This document shows positions 1 to 8,039 of a stretch of DNA of 64,000 bases, in pieces. The notes under the pieces were generated by a model. The model did not search any database. It saw nothing but the letters and a program-made list of their open reading frames with translations, and was not told the DNA's origin. Source of the DNA: Pseudarthrobacter psychrotolerans. GTDB taxonomy: Bacteria > Actinomycetota > Actinomycetes > Actinomycetales > Micrococcaceae. Location: contig NZ_CP047898.1 of assembly GCF_009911795.1 (NCBI RefSeq), forward strand, positions 2,480,001 through 2,544,000, in the 5' to 3' direction. Position 1 is the first letter of the stretch; each line of letters opens with the position of its first letter. The position numbers and the translations under genes are program-made.

Positions 1-1040
1 TCACCCTGGAGCTTGGCCACCACGGGACCCTGCATGGCCACGTTGCCGGCGCCGTCGCGGATGGTCACCACGGGCGCGTAGCCGTTGCCGGTGAGGTAGA
101 TGCTGGTGCCGCCCAGGGTCACGGGATCGTTGACCTTCAGGACTTCCTGCTTGGCGGGCGAGTCCGGGGTTTCCCGGGTGGTGACTTCGGCGTTGAAGTC
201 GATGGGCTGACCGATTTTGCCTGGTGATTCGCGGTCAAACAAGACGTCGAATTTGTCCAGCTGGATGGAGTACGGCTGCAGCTGGCTGGACTGGAAATTG
301 GTGCCGGGGGTGAACTGGTCGTAGCCCACCAGGGTGTTCACAAAGGTGTCGCCCTCCACCAGGATGCGCTGGCCGCTGTAGCCGAACAGGCCGCCCACGG
401 CCACGGACACCAGCACGCCGATCAGCGACGTGTGGAACACCAGGTTCCCTACCTCCTTGGCGAAGCCGCGCTCGGCGCCCAAAGACGGCCGCGCGCCGTC
501 GTCGTCCCTCACCTCAACGCGGTAGCCGCGCTTCTTCAGCACCCCGGCGGCACTGCGGATGGCGTCCGACGCCGGGAGGCCGGCGTCGGCGGGAACCACC
601 AGGGTGCCGTACTCGGGGAGGCGGGAGAGACGCTTGGGGGTCCGCGGCGGCTGGGAGCGCATGGCCTTGTAATGGGCGATGGCGCGCGGGACTACGCAGC
701 CGATCAGCGAGATGAACAGCAGGATATAGATGGCCGAGAACCAGGCCGACGAATAGACGTCGTAGAGCTGCAGGGTGTCCAGCAGCTTCCCGTAATCCTG
801 GTTGGCCTTGATGTACTGCGTCACGATGGACGGGTTGGCCGGACGCTGCGGGAACAGCGAACCGGGCACCGCGGCAACGGCCAGGAGCAGCAGCAGGAAC
901 AGCGCCGTGCGCATGCTGGTCAGCTGGGTCCAGGCCCAACGCAGCATCTCCACCGGCCCCAGGACGGGCAGCGCCGCCTCGGTTTTGGCGGCGGCAACGG
1001 GGGCCGGGGACTTTTTGTTTGCTTTCACGCGCTCGCTCAT
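1..1040 (-). CDS. resB: Cytochrome c biogenesis protein ResB, C-terminus cut by window edge
   Basis: Partial gene, 346 codons visible. ResB is the membrane partner of CcsA/CcsB in System II cytochrome c maturation, which delivers haem to apocytochrome c on the outer face of the membrane. The start is ATG at 1040; its A is shared with the ccdA stop (TGATG), so translation is coupled. Hydrophobic segments are visible at about residues 46-62 (just before the sequence VPGSLFPQ), 100-118 and 199-220, followed by a long extracytoplasmic region, which matches the ResB layout. The next gene off the left edge would normally be ccsB/ccsA; that is expectation, not seen. No open reading frame defect is visible. 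Confidence 0.9.
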   Translation of the reverse strand, partial: MSERVKANKKSPAPVAAAKTEAALPVLGPVEMLRWAWTQLTSMRTALFLLLLLAVAAVPGSLFPQRPANPSIVTQYIKANQDYGKLLDTLQLYDVYSSAWFSAIYILLFISLIGCVVPRAIAHYKAMRSQPPRTPKRLSRLPEYGTLVVPADAGLPASDAIRSAAGVLKKRGYRVEVRDDDGARPSLGAERGFAKEVGNLVFHTSLIGVLVSVAVGGLFGYSGQRILVEGDTFVNTLVGYDQFTPGTNFQSSQLQPYSIQLDKFDVLFDRESPGKIGQPIDFNAEVTTRETPDSPAKQEVLKVNDPVTLGGTSIYLTGNGYAPVVTIRDGAGNVAMQGPVVAKLQG

Positions 1041-1795
1041 CAGATCGGCAATTTCACATCGGTTTGGAACCAGTACTGCAATTCGGTGACCCAGGCGCCC
1101 CAGACGCCGCTGGCCATCAGCAGGCCCAGCACCACCAGGATCCCGCCGCCGATCCGCTGGATGGCCAGGCGGTGCGTGCGGAAGAAGGACATCACGCCCA
1201 TGCCGCGCCGGACCGCCAGGGCGATCAGCAGGAACGGGATGCCCAGGCCCAGGCTGTAGACAAATGCCAGGAAGGCACCTTTGGCGGCGGAGGAACCGCC
1301 GGACAGGCTCAGGAGCTGGACGGCGGAGTAGGTGGGGCCGATGCACGGGGCCCAGCCCAGGCCGAACGTGAGGCCCAGCAACGGCGCGCCCCACAGGCCG
1401 GCCGGTGGCTTGGCGTGGATCTTCGCGTCACGCTGCAGCCAGCCGAAACCGCCCATAAACACCACGCCCATGAGGATGACCAGGACCCCCAGCAGTTGGG
1501 TGATCCAGGCATTCTGCGAGCCGGTGATCAAGGTGCCCAGTTGGCCGAACGCGCCGCCCAGCAGGACAAAAATCACGGAGAACCCCAGCACAAAAAGCCC
1601 GATGCCCGCGAGCATCCGGCCGCGCTTCTGCTTCTCCAGGTCCACGCCGCTCAGGCCGGTGACGTAGCCCAGGTAGCCGGGCACCAGGGGCAGCACGCAC
1701 GGCGACAGGAAGGACACCAGACCGGCGAGCAGCGCCACCGGGATGGCAAGCAGGAGCGAGCCGTTCAGGATGGTTTCGGCGAAGGGGCTGTTCAC
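1040..1795 (-). CDS. ccdA: Cytochrome c biogenesis / thiol-disulfide transporter CcdA
   Basis: 251 residues with six predicted hydrophobic segments. CcdA passes reducing equivalents from cytoplasmic thioredoxin across the membrane to extracytoplasmic thiol proteins. Its two redox cysteines are visible in the conserved settings LSPCVLPLVPGY (C33) and GWAPCIGPTY (C151). It lies 15 nt downstream of the TlpA-like gene and overlaps resB by one base, giving the order TlpA-CcdA-ResB, a complete reductive arm for System II cytochrome c maturation. Length is normal for the short actinobacterial form. Confidence 0.95.
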   Translation of the reverse strand: MNSPFAETILNGSLLLAIPVALLAGLVSFLSPCVLPLVPGYLGYVTGLSGVDLEKQKRGRMLAGIGLFVLGFSVIFVLLGGAFGQLGTLITGSQNAWITQLLGVLVILMGVVFMGGFGWLQRDAKIHAKPPAGLWGAPLLGLTFGLGWAPCIGPTYSAVQLLSLSGGSSAAKGAFLAFVYSLGLGIPFLLIALAVRRGMGVMSFFRTHRLAIQRIGGGILVVLGLLMASGVWGAWVTELQYWFQTDVKLPI

Positions 1796-1810
1796 GGTCC
1801 GGGGCCGCCG

Positions 1811-2443
1811 CTACTCTGCCACGGCGGCGGTGATGAGGGCTTTGAGGGTGCCCTTCTGGATTTCGCCCAGCACGCGCGAGGCCACGCGGCCCTGCTTGTC
1901 CAGGACCAGTGTTGTGGGCACCGCCCCCGGCGGGACCAGGCCGGAGACGGCCAGGAGCACGCCGCCGTTCTTGTCATCGAAGCTGGGGTAGGTCAGGTTG
2001 AAGGTCTTATCAAAGGCCTCTGCGGTGCCTTTTTCGTCGCGGAGGTTGACGCCGAAGAACTGCACGCCCTGGTCCTTGAAGTCCTGGTGCAGCTCTTCCA
2101 GGATGGGTGCTTCCACCCGGCAGGGTGCGCAGGCGGCGAACCAGAAGTTCAGGACCGTCACCTTGCCCTGGAAGTCCGCGGGGGCGACCGGGGTGCCGTT
2201 GAACAGCGTGCCGTTAATGGCGACGGCGGCCTTGCGGTCCGCCGCGGTGAACTCGGTCACCGAGCCGTCCCCGGCTACGTAGTTCTTGTTGTCGCCGGCT
2301 TTTGCCTGCTTGGCGAGGGCGTCTTCCTGGGCGCAGGCGGACAGTCCCAGCGTCAGCGCGGTCAGGGCTGCGCCGCCGGCGGCGAGTACGGCACGGCGGG
2401 ATGCGGTGCTTGCCGTTGTGGGGGATGTTCTTCGGTTGTCCAT
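1811..2443 (-). CDS. TlpA/ResA-family thioredoxin-like lipoprotein
   Basis: 210 residues from the ATG at 2443; a longer reading frame exists upstream but would overlap the preceding gene, whose stop is at 2448. The N-terminus has a twin-arginine-like SRRAVLAAGG leader and a lipobox LSAC with the lipid-bearing cysteine at residue 37. The thioredoxin active site WFAACAPCR gives a CxxC at residues 105 and 108. Proteins of this type are anchored outside the membrane, take electrons from CcdA and reduce the haem-binding cysteines of apocytochrome c. The position immediately before ccdA supports that role. The gene is ResA-like by context; orthology is inferred. Confidence 0.9.
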   Translation of the reverse strand: MDNRRTSPTTASTASRRAVLAAGGAALTALTLGLSACAQEDALAKQAKAGDNKNYVAGDGSVTEFTAADRKAAVAINGTLFNGTPVAPADFQGKVTVLNFWFAACAPCRVEAPILEELHQDFKDQGVQFFGVNLRDEKGTAEAFDKTFNLTYPSFDDKNGGVLLAVSGLVPPGAVPTTLVLDKQGRVASRVLGEIQKGTLKALITAAVAE

Positions 2444-2447
2444 CACG

Positions 2448-3128
2448 TCAGGCTCCGGGGGTGCTGGCGGCACCGGGAAGGAGTGCTGCAGCGGGCTCAC
2501 TGTACTCAACTCGCAGGAGCGAGCCGTCGTCGTCGAACACCAGGGAGGTGATGGACGTCAGCGTGCACTCTCGTTTGCGCGGGTCATGCCACAGCGGCTT
2601 GCCCTCGGCGCTGAGTCGGGTGGCCCAGATGGGGAGCTGGTGGCTGACCATGATGGCTTCGGGGCCGTCGGTGCCGTAGTCCCCGGCGGCCAGCTCGATG
2701 GCCCGGAGCCGGGCGTCCTCAACGGCTGCCCTGACGCGCGCGGCCTGTGCCTTATACGGTTCGCCCCAGGACGGCCGGAACGGGTTGACCAGGTGCGGCC
2801 AGTGCTTGGGCTTCCGCAGCTCGGCCTTGGTGACCTTCATGCCCTGGAAGTAGTTTTCGGCTTCGATAATGCGGCCGTCGGTGTGGATTTCCAGACCAAG
2901 CGCCTCAGCCGTGGGAGCCGCCGTTTCCTGCGCCCTGACCAGCGGCGACGCCGCGAGGTAGACGATCCTGGACCCGCGCGCGGCGCGCTCGGCGAAGTGG
3001 TCGGCGAGCATCTGCGCCATTTCCCGGCCCAGCTCGGAGAGGTGGAATTCGGGCAGCCTGCCGTACAGAACGCGGTCGGGATTGTGGACCTCGCCGTGGC
3101 GGAGCAGATGGACAGTGGATTGGGGCAT
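2448..3128 (-). CDS. Histidine phosphatase family protein (phosphoglycerate mutase-like)
   Basis: 226 residues. The phosphohistidine motif LLRHGE places the nucleophile at H11, and the second histidine lies in MVSHQLP (H163), the usual branch-1 arrangement. R10, R64 and the acid pair near E89/E91 complete a plausible pocket. The substrate cannot be told from sequence; such enzymes range from phosphoglycerate mutases to phosphosugar phosphatases. It is the first gene of the cytochrome c maturation operon, with 4 nt between its stop and the next ATG. That link is probably one of position rather than pathway. Confidence 0.85.
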   Translation of the reverse strand: MPQSTVHLLRHGEVHNPDRVLYGRLPEFHLSELGREMAQMLADHFAERAARGSRIVYLAASPLVRAQETAAPTAEALGLEIHTDGRIIEAENYFQGMKVTKAELRKPKHWPHLVNPFRPSWGEPYKAQAARVRAAVEDARLRAIELAAGDYGTDGPEAIMVSHQLPIWATRLSAEGKPLWHDPRKRECTLTSITSLVFDDDGSLLRVEYSEPAAALLPGAASTPGA

Positions 3129-3202
3129 GTTTACCAGTTTCTCAAAGATGGCGTGCGATCCGAAATCTTCTACATCCAGTAGAACTCAAACTTTTGGAAA
3201 AA

Positions 3203-3241
3203 TGTTCCGGAACAGGGAACAAAACATGCAAATGCATGTTT
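3203..3241. promoter_or_regulatory. Two palindromes upstream of the YceI gene
   Basis: TGTTCCGGAACA (3203-3214) is a perfect 12-bp palindrome. AAACATGC-AAAT-GCATGTTT (3222-3241) is a perfect 8-bp inverted repeat with a 4-nt centre. Directly after lies TATACT (3241-3246), a good -10 hexamer for the plus strand, so a repressor on the second palindrome would block that promoter. The region also separates the divergent histidine phosphatase gene. The binding protein is unknown; MarR- or TetR-type repressors use sites of this size. Confidence 0.55.
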
Positions 3242-3330
3242 ATACTGGATGCAGCGGATAGTTGAGGATTCAATAAATGAAGCGTCAAGCTATCCGGAAG
3301 TACCACCCGACAAACCCAAGGAGAAACACC

Positions 3331-3879
3331 ATGGCTCTTCCCGCAGACGTCACCACCGGCACCTGGACCCTCGACAACTCACACAGCGAGATCGGATTCA
3401 CCGTCCGCCACGCCGGCATCAGCAAGGTCCGCGGCCAGTTCAAGGATGCCGTGGCAACCCTGGACCTCGCCGACAACGTGGCCGATTCCAAGATCAGCGC
3501 CACCATCCAGACCGCCAGCTTCGACTCCGGCGATGTCAACCGCGACGGCCACGTCCGCGGCGAAGACTTCTTCGACGTCGAGACCTTCCCGGAAATCTCC
3601 TTCGTCTCCAACGGCCTCGTGGCCAAGGGCAACAGCTACGAGCTGACCGGGGACCTCACCATCAAGGGCGTCACCCGCCCCGTTTCCCTCGAGACCGAGT
3701 TCAACGGCGTGGCTGTGGACCCGTTCGGCATGACCCGCGCCGGCGTTTCCGCCGAAACCACCATCAGCCGCAAGGACTTCGGCCTGACCTGGAACGCCAT
3801 CCTGGACGCCGGCGGCGTGCTGGTCAGCGATAAGGTTGCCATCAACCTGGAGCTCGCGTTCATCGCACCCGCAGCATAG
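3331..3879 (+). CDS. YceI family lipid-binding lipocalin-like protein
   Basis: 182 residues. The start is ATG 3331, which has AAGGAG seven bases upstream; an in-frame ATG at 3277 lacks such a site. The sequence has the YceI hallmarks: an N-terminal TWTLDNSHSEIGF strand, VRGEDFFDVETFPEISF, and ITGDLTIKGVTRPV-like text (here LTGDLTIKGVTRPVSL). YceI proteins fold as a lipocalin-like beta barrel that binds long isoprenoid or amide ligands. No signal peptide is visible, so this copy is probably cytoplasmic. It is a single gene followed by a strong terminator and preceded by two palindromes, which suggests its own repressor. Confidence 0.92.
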   Translation: MALPADVTTGTWTLDNSHSEIGFTVRHAGISKVRGQFKDAVATLDLADNVADSKISATIQTASFDSGDVNRDGHVRGEDFFDVETFPEISFVSNGLVAKGNSYELTGDLTIKGVTRPVSLETEFNGVAVDPFGMTRAGVSAETTISRKDFGLTWNAILDAGGVLVSDKVAINLELAFIAPAA

Positions 3880-3890
3880 TTCTTTCCCTG

Positions 3891-3943
3891 AAGCACCTCG
3901 GCCGCCAATTCCCCGGAATCTGGCGGCCGGGGTGCTTTGTTTA
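3891..3943 (+). terminator. Rho-independent terminator after YceI
   Basis: AAGCACC-CGGCCGCCA pairs with TGGCGGCCG-GGTGCTT across a short loop (3891-3937), then TTTGTTT follows. This ends the YceI transcript. Confidence 0.85.
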
Positions 3944-3985
3944 ATCACCTAGATACAGGCGGACACGCGGTCTACAGTGAGACCC

Positions 3986-4702
3986 ATGAGCAACAGTGAA
4001 GTACCACAGCCCCAACAGCCCCAGCAGCCCGGTGCCGAGCAGCCCGGTGCCCAGCCGACTGTCACCCCGCCGCCTGCCGGCAATGTTCCCCCGGCCGGCA
4101 ACGTTCCCCCCGCGGGCTACCAGCCGCCACAGAGTTACCAGCAGCCGGGCCAGCCGTATGGCCAGCCCGGGCAGCCGTACAACCAGCCGGGCCAGCCGGG
4201 CCAGCCGGGCGGCTTCCAATTTGCAATGCCCACCGACGGCCCCCGCAACTTCAACGACGTCATGCCCAAGGGCGGTTTCTCCGGCATGTTCAGCGTGACC
4301 GGGCTGCCCACCGAGCTCAAGGTGTCGTACTGGATCTGGCTCATCGGCGGCATGCTCGGAGTGTTGGGCGGTCTCTTCGGGATGCTTGCCACGCTGGCAT
4401 TGTTCACTGTGGCACCCGCATTGGCTGCGGTGGTGCTCCTTCTCGTCCTGGTGGCACTCGTCCTGGCCGCGGCCCAGATTCTCCTGGTCCTTAAGATGAA
4501 GGAAGGCAAAGAATGGGCCCGCCTGGCCCTCACAATCGTCGCCGGCGTTTCGCTGGTGCTCGCCGTGATCGGCGGCAGCGTGGGCGGCGGCAGCGGGATC
4601 GGCAACAACTGGCTCGGCTTCCTCATCAGCGCCGCGGCAACCGTCCTGATGTGGCTGCCGAACTCACAGGCCTGGTTCAACTCCGTCAAGGGCCGCGCGT
4701 AG
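3986..4702 (+). CDS. Proline/glutamine-rich membrane protein, function unknown
   Basis: 238 residues from ATG 3986 (an ATG three codons upstream is less likely). The first 75 residues are a low-complexity cytoplasmic tail of PQQP, PPAGNVPPAG and GQPYGQPGQP repeats. The rest has four hydrophobic segments with a GKEWARLALT loop between the third and fourth. This is the layout of many uncharacterised actinobacterial membrane proteins. It is paralogous to the next gene, which shares the tail type, the four segments and the GKxWAR loop. I cannot assign a function; proline-rich tails of this sort are often protein-interaction segments. Confidence 0.7.
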   Translation: MSNSEVPQPQQPQQPGAEQPGAQPTVTPPPAGNVPPAGNVPPAGYQPPQSYQQPGQPYGQPGQPYNQPGQPGQPGGFQFAMPTDGPRNFNDVMPKGGFSGMFSVTGLPTELKVSYWIWLIGGMLGVLGGLFGMLATLALFTVAPALAAVVLLLVLVALVLAAAQILLVLKMKEGKEWARLALTIVAGVSLVLAVIGGSVGGGSGIGNNWLGFLISAAATVLMWLPNSQAWFNSVKGRA

Positions 4703-4717
4703 ACGCATCCCACCGGT

Positions 4718-4761
4718 GGGAATACCTCTCTGGAATGATCCCCCGCTGCACGCGCCGGGGG
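4718..4761. terminator. GC palindromes between the two membrane protein genes
   Basis: TCCCACCGGTGGGA (4718-4731) is a perfect palindrome just after the stop codon. A second inverted repeat, CCCCCG to CGGGGG, spans about 4740-4761. Neither has a T-run, so they may be a weak terminator or an operator for the following gene. Confidence 0.3.
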
Positions 4762-4846
4762 TACGGTGGAACCAAGCCGTACTGGGGGCAGGCCAGTTGG
4801 ACTGCCCCAGCAGCCGAACTGACATCCGACCTGCAAAGGACCGCTC

Positions 4847-5674
4847 ATGAGCACGCCTGTCCCGCCTCCCGTCCCGAACGAGCCAGAGCCCGGCAACCAG
4901 CCGCCAGCACCCCGATACGGCGAGAACAGCCCGCAGTTCGGGCAGCCCACGCCACCTGCGCCACAGTATGGGCAGAACGCCCCGCAGTATGGCCAGCAGA
5001 CTCCCCCGGCACCGCAGTACGGGCAGAACGCCCCGCAGTACGGCCAGCAGACTCCCCCGGCGCCACAGTACGGACAAAACAGCCCGCCACAGTTGGGCCA
5101 GCCCGCACCTCCGCTCTATGGCCAGCAGCCGTACGGACAGTCCCCCTACGCGCAGTACCCCTCCGAACAGCCGCAGGCCACGGGATCCAACGGGGTTCCC
5201 CAGTTGGTCAATATCTCTTTCTGGCTGCTGATTGCCTCCGGCGTGCTCTATGTCATCAGCATGCTGATGGGCATCGGCATGCTCAACGATCCGCAGATGC
5301 GCAGCACCTTCAATGAAGCCATCCGCAGCAGCGGCAGCTCGGGTGCGCAGGTCAACTTTGACGACGTCAAGGGCTTCCTCGCCGGATCCCTCGTGGTCAT
5401 TGCCATCATCGGTGCAGGGCTGTATGCGCTGGTGGCGTTCTTCGTCCGCAAGGGCAAGAACTGGGCCCGCATCCTCGGCACGGTTTTCGCGGCGCTGTCC
5501 GTTTTCGGCCTCTTCGGGGTACCGAGCCTCGGCACCCTGGGGACTCTCGCCGGGATCGCAGCCATCGTGCTGCTCTACCTGCCGGCTTCGGCCCCTTACT
5601 TCCGCAAGCCGCAGCCGTTCGCTAGCCCCTACGGCGCCCCGGGCACCACGCCCGGCAACCCCTACGGCCAGTAG
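4847..5674 (+). CDS. Proline-rich repeat membrane protein, paralogue of the preceding gene
   Basis: 275 residues. Residues about 20-110 hold repeated blocks of the form PPAPQYGQNAPQYGQQT, repeated almost exactly at DNA level. Four hydrophobic segments follow, with the loop GKNWARILGT matching GKEWARLALT of the upstream paralogue. The C-terminal tail is again proline/glycine-rich (SPYGAPGTTPGNPYGQ). ATG 4847 has AAAGGA about nine bases upstream. Function is unknown. The two genes are 144 nt apart and look like a tandem duplication with diverged tails. Confidence 0.7.
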   Translation: MSTPVPPPVPNEPEPGNQPPAPRYGENSPQFGQPTPPAPQYGQNAPQYGQQTPPAPQYGQNAPQYGQQTPPAPQYGQNSPPQLGQPAPPLYGQQPYGQSPYAQYPSEQPQATGSNGVPQLVNISFWLLIASGVLYVISMLMGIGMLNDPQMRSTFNEAIRSSGSSGAQVNFDDVKGFLAGSLVVIAIIGAGLYALVAFFVRKGKNWARILGTVFAALSVFGLFGVPSLGTLGTLAGIAAIVLLYLPASAPYFRKPQPFASPYGAPGTTPGNPYGQ

Positions 5675-5732
5675 TACCGACCGGTCGAATCCACACCCTA
5701 ACGGGCGTGGACCCCACCAACCGCCAACGAAA

Positions 5733-6509
5733 CTAGGCGGTCTGGTCCGGGGTCTGCGCCCGTTGTGCGTGATAGGCGAGGATCTGGAGCTCGGTGGCCA
5801 TGTCCACCTTGCGGAGGTTGACGCCCGCGGGGACCTGGAGCATGACCGGGGCGAAGCTCAGGATGCTGTGGACGCCGGCGGCCACCACGCGGTCGCACAC
5901 GGCCTGCGCCACGGTGGCCGGAAGCGCCAGGACCACCATGTTGGCGCCCGTCCGCTGCAGCACGGCCTCCATGTCCGCGGCGTCGCTGACCCGCAGCCAG
6001 CCCACCTCATTGCCCACCACCATCTGGTCGGCGTCGAAAATTGCCACCACGTCAAAACCGCGGGACTCGAAGCCGCCGTAGCGGGCCAGGGCTTTGCCCA
6101 GGTTACCCGCGCCAACAATGGCGACCTTCCAGTCATGGGTCAGCCCCAGGGCCGCGGAGATATGACGGCTCAGGTACTGCACTTCGTAGCCCACGCCGCG
6201 TGTGCCGTAGGAACCTACATAGGAAAGGTCCTTGCGCAGGGTTGACGAGCTCACGCCCGAAGCTTCGGCCAGGGATTCCGAAGATACCCGTTCGACGCCG
6301 TCGGACAGCAGCGTATTAAGGGCGCGCAGGTATATGGTCAGCCGTGCCACTGCCGCGGGCGGTATCTGTTTGGCCGCCTCTGTAGCGTGGACAGGCTGCG
6401 GACCGTGGCCCCGCGATGTCCCCTGGGCATTCTCTGCACCTTGGACAGCCTGGGGAGATGAATCCAGTGATGTCACTATCCCCTCCATCCCATCGCGTCG
6501 TGACTCCAC
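5733..6509 (-). CDS. rex: Redox-sensing transcriptional repressor Rex
   Basis: 258 residues from ATG 6509; ATG 6488 (residue 8) is an alternative start. Rex represses respiratory and fermentative genes and releases DNA when the NADH/NAD+ ratio rises. After a 48-residue disordered extension comes the winged helix (LTIYLRALNTLLSDGVERVSS, then STLRKDLSYVGSYGTRG), about residues 52-112. The NAD(H)-binding Rossmann domain starts at VAIVGAGNLGKALARYGGF, with the glycine motif near 132-138. The C-terminal swapped helix (NLRKVDMATELQILAYHAQ) is present. It diverges from nothing nearby; a hemA-type gene, often beside rex in actinobacteria, is not in the window. Confidence 0.95.
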   Translation of the reverse strand: MESRRDGMEGIVTSLDSSPQAVQGAENAQGTSRGHGPQPVHATEAAKQIPPAAVARLTIYLRALNTLLSDGVERVSSESLAEASGVSSSTLRKDLSYVGSYGTRGVGYEVQYLSRHISAALGLTHDWKVAIVGAGNLGKALARYGGFESRGFDVVAIFDADQMVVGNEVGWLRVSDAADMEAVLQRTGANMVVLALPATVAQAVCDRVVAAGVHSILSFAPVMLQVPAGVNLRKVDMATELQILAYHAQRAQTPDQTA

Positions 6510-6566
6510 TCTAGAGCCCCGCCGCTGGTGCCAACAAAGCCGGTGTCATTCTGCGAGGCCGCTTTC

Positions 6567-6821
6567 CTATTGGGCCATGGCGCGTTGGAGGACGCGCTCC
6601 AGCCGGGCTTCGTCGATCTTCCAGAAATCGCGCTGGATTCCATCCACCAGGACCACGGGGATTTCCTCCGCGTACCGCTCACGCAGTTCCGGCAGCTCGT
6701 CCACCAGCTGTTCCGTCCACCCAAGTCCCAGCAAGGCAGTTACGCGTCCGACGGCGTCGCGCGCCGCTGCGCACAGGTGACAGTCTGCTTTGGTGATAAG
6801 GACTACCTTGGGTTTTGCCAT
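6567..6821 (-). CDS. Glutaredoxin family protein
   Basis: 84 residues with a thioredoxin-fold start (KVVLITKADCHLCAAARD) and a CHLC redox pair at residues 14 and 17. A cis-proline follows in EIPVVLVDG. It has the length and features of the short actinobacterial glutaredoxin-like protein found near HAD-IB phosphatase, Rex and haem genes. It ends 57 nt before the rex start on the same strand, so the two may be cotranscribed. The electron donor is unknown. Confidence 0.9.
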   Translation of the reverse strand: MAKPKVVLITKADCHLCAAARDAVGRVTALLGLGWTEQLVDELPELRERYAEEIPVVLVDGIQRDFWKIDEARLERVLQRAMAQ

Positions 6822-6968
6822 GCATTAACCGTAACGCCCTTCGGGGCAGAGAACAGGGCGGAGGGCAGGAGCAGGGGGCAGGGGCCGACGGCGGGGGCAC
6901 TTGGAGGCGCGGGCACCGGCGCTGGCGCTGAAATCCTGGGCCACCGAGTATTGACTAGACTCGTGGAC

Positions 6969-7787
6969 ATGCCCGAGGAGAAGTACGTCGCTGTGGTGAC
7001 CCAGCCGGATGCGGTGATGCAGACCGGCGAAGCCGCCTTCTTCGACGTCGATAACACCCTCATGAAGGGCGCCAGCCTTTTCCACGTTGCCCGCAAGATG
7101 CACCAACGCGGCGCGTTTACCCTGACGCAGGCTGCGGGCTTCGCGTGGAAGCAGTTCAAATTTGTGGCGCGCGGCGAAAACATGGATGACGTCCACGCTG
7201 TCCGCGATTCCGCCCTCACCCTCGCAGCAGGCATCACGGTGGAAGACGTCAAGGCCTTGGGCGAAGAGGTGTACGACGAAATGATCGCGTCCCGGATCTG
7301 GCCCGGCGCCAAGGCACTGGCGCAGCAGCACCTCCGCGTGGGCCGGCGGGTCTGGCTGGTCACCGCAACGCCCATTGAGGTCGCCACGGTCATTTCCACC
7401 AGGCTGGGCCTGACCGGAGCCTTGGGCACGGTAGGCGAGGTTGCCGACGGTATGTACACCGGCCGCCTGGTGGGTGACATCCTGCACGGTGCAGCGAAGG
7501 CTGTGGCCGTCCGGGAACTGGCAGACGCCGAAGGCCTGGACCTCAAGCGGTGCTGGGCCTACAGCGATTCCTACAATGACATCCCGCTGCTGACAGTGGT
7601 GGGGCACCCGGTGGCCATCAATCCCGATGCCAGGCTCCGCCGCCACGCGCGGGACAACAACTGGCCGGTCTACGATTTCCGTTCCGGCCGCCGCGCCGCC
7701 ACCCTGGGGCTCAAGGCAGCAACGGCCGGCGGCATAATTTACGGACTGTGGAAAGGCTTCGCCCGCATCCGTGGCCCCCGGGCATAA
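6969..7787 (+). CDS. HAD-IB family hydrolase (SerB-like phosphatase)
   Basis: 272 residues from ATG 6969, preceded by GAGTATTGACTAGACTCGTG; the open frame runs much further upstream but there it overlaps the glutaredoxin gene on the other strand. Motif I is AFFDVDNTLMKG, with nucleophile D26 and D28. Motif II (VTATPIE) and motif III (YSDSYNDIPLL) are present in order. The family includes phosphoserine phosphatase SerB and lipid phosphatases, so the substrate is open. The C-terminus ends in a short hydrophobic stretch (AATAGGIIYGLWKGF) that could touch the membrane. Mycobacterial SerB1 (Rv0505c) lies in a similar neighbourhood. Confidence 0.85.
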   Translation: MPEEKYVAVVTQPDAVMQTGEAAFFDVDNTLMKGASLFHVARKMHQRGAFTLTQAAGFAWKQFKFVARGENMDDVHAVRDSALTLAAGITVEDVKALGEEVYDEMIASRIWPGAKALAQQHLRVGRRVWLVTATPIEVATVISTRLGLTGALGTVGEVADGMYTGRLVGDILHGAAKAVAVRELADAEGLDLKRCWAYSDSYNDIPLLTVVGHPVAINPDARLRRHARDNNWPVYDFRSGRRAATLGLKAATAGGIIYGLWKGFARIRGPRA

Positions 7788-7983
7788 GCTGGCGCCATAG
7801 CGGTCGCCGTCGGCGTTTCACGTAGGAGCGCATCGCCGCCGATCGCGGGACAGAGGTCGCCCAGCGACCGTAGGAGCGCCTTTCGGTGGAAGTGAAAGCC
7901 CGCGGGTCCCGGCCCGAGCTTGCGAGGGGTGGGCAGGGCTGAACGCTAAGCGACGGTGAAACGTCGGTGGCGACCACGCAGAC
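7788..7983. repeat. Intergenic imperfect inverted repeat, extragenic palindromic element
   Basis: No gene seen. GGTCGCCGTCGGCGTTTCACG (7802-7822) is matched in inverse orientation by 7955-7975, with 17 of 21 positions complementary. Between them lie two copies of CGTAGGAGCGC and a GGTCGC/GCGACC hairpin. The layout resembles a repetitive extragenic palindrome or MITE-like element rather than a gene. Confidence 0.45.
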
Positions 7984-8020
7984 AAAAAAATGCCCGCTGC
8001 CGGGAAGGCAACGGGCATTT
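7984..8020 (-). terminator. Rho-independent terminator of the bS22 gene
   Basis: On the minus strand AAATGCCCG pairs with CGGGCATTT (7988-8020), with a further inner stem, and a run of seven T follows (A7984-A7990 on plus). Confidence 0.85.
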
Positions 8021-8039
8021 CACGCTTTTCGAAGTATCT

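Noticed and set aside
1019..2551. 510-codon plus-strand ORF
   Set aside because: It is the complement of ccdA and the TlpA-like gene; its composition (many Q, H, R, G) is typical of a shadow frame in GC-rich DNA.
3379..3948. 189-codon minus-strand ORF opposite YceI
   Set aside because: It reads through the YceI terminator and lies opposite the whole YceI gene; shadow.
4891..5170. Short spaced repeats that could suggest a CRISPR array
   Set aside because: They are in-frame codon repeats for PQYGQ blocks, with no unique spacers.
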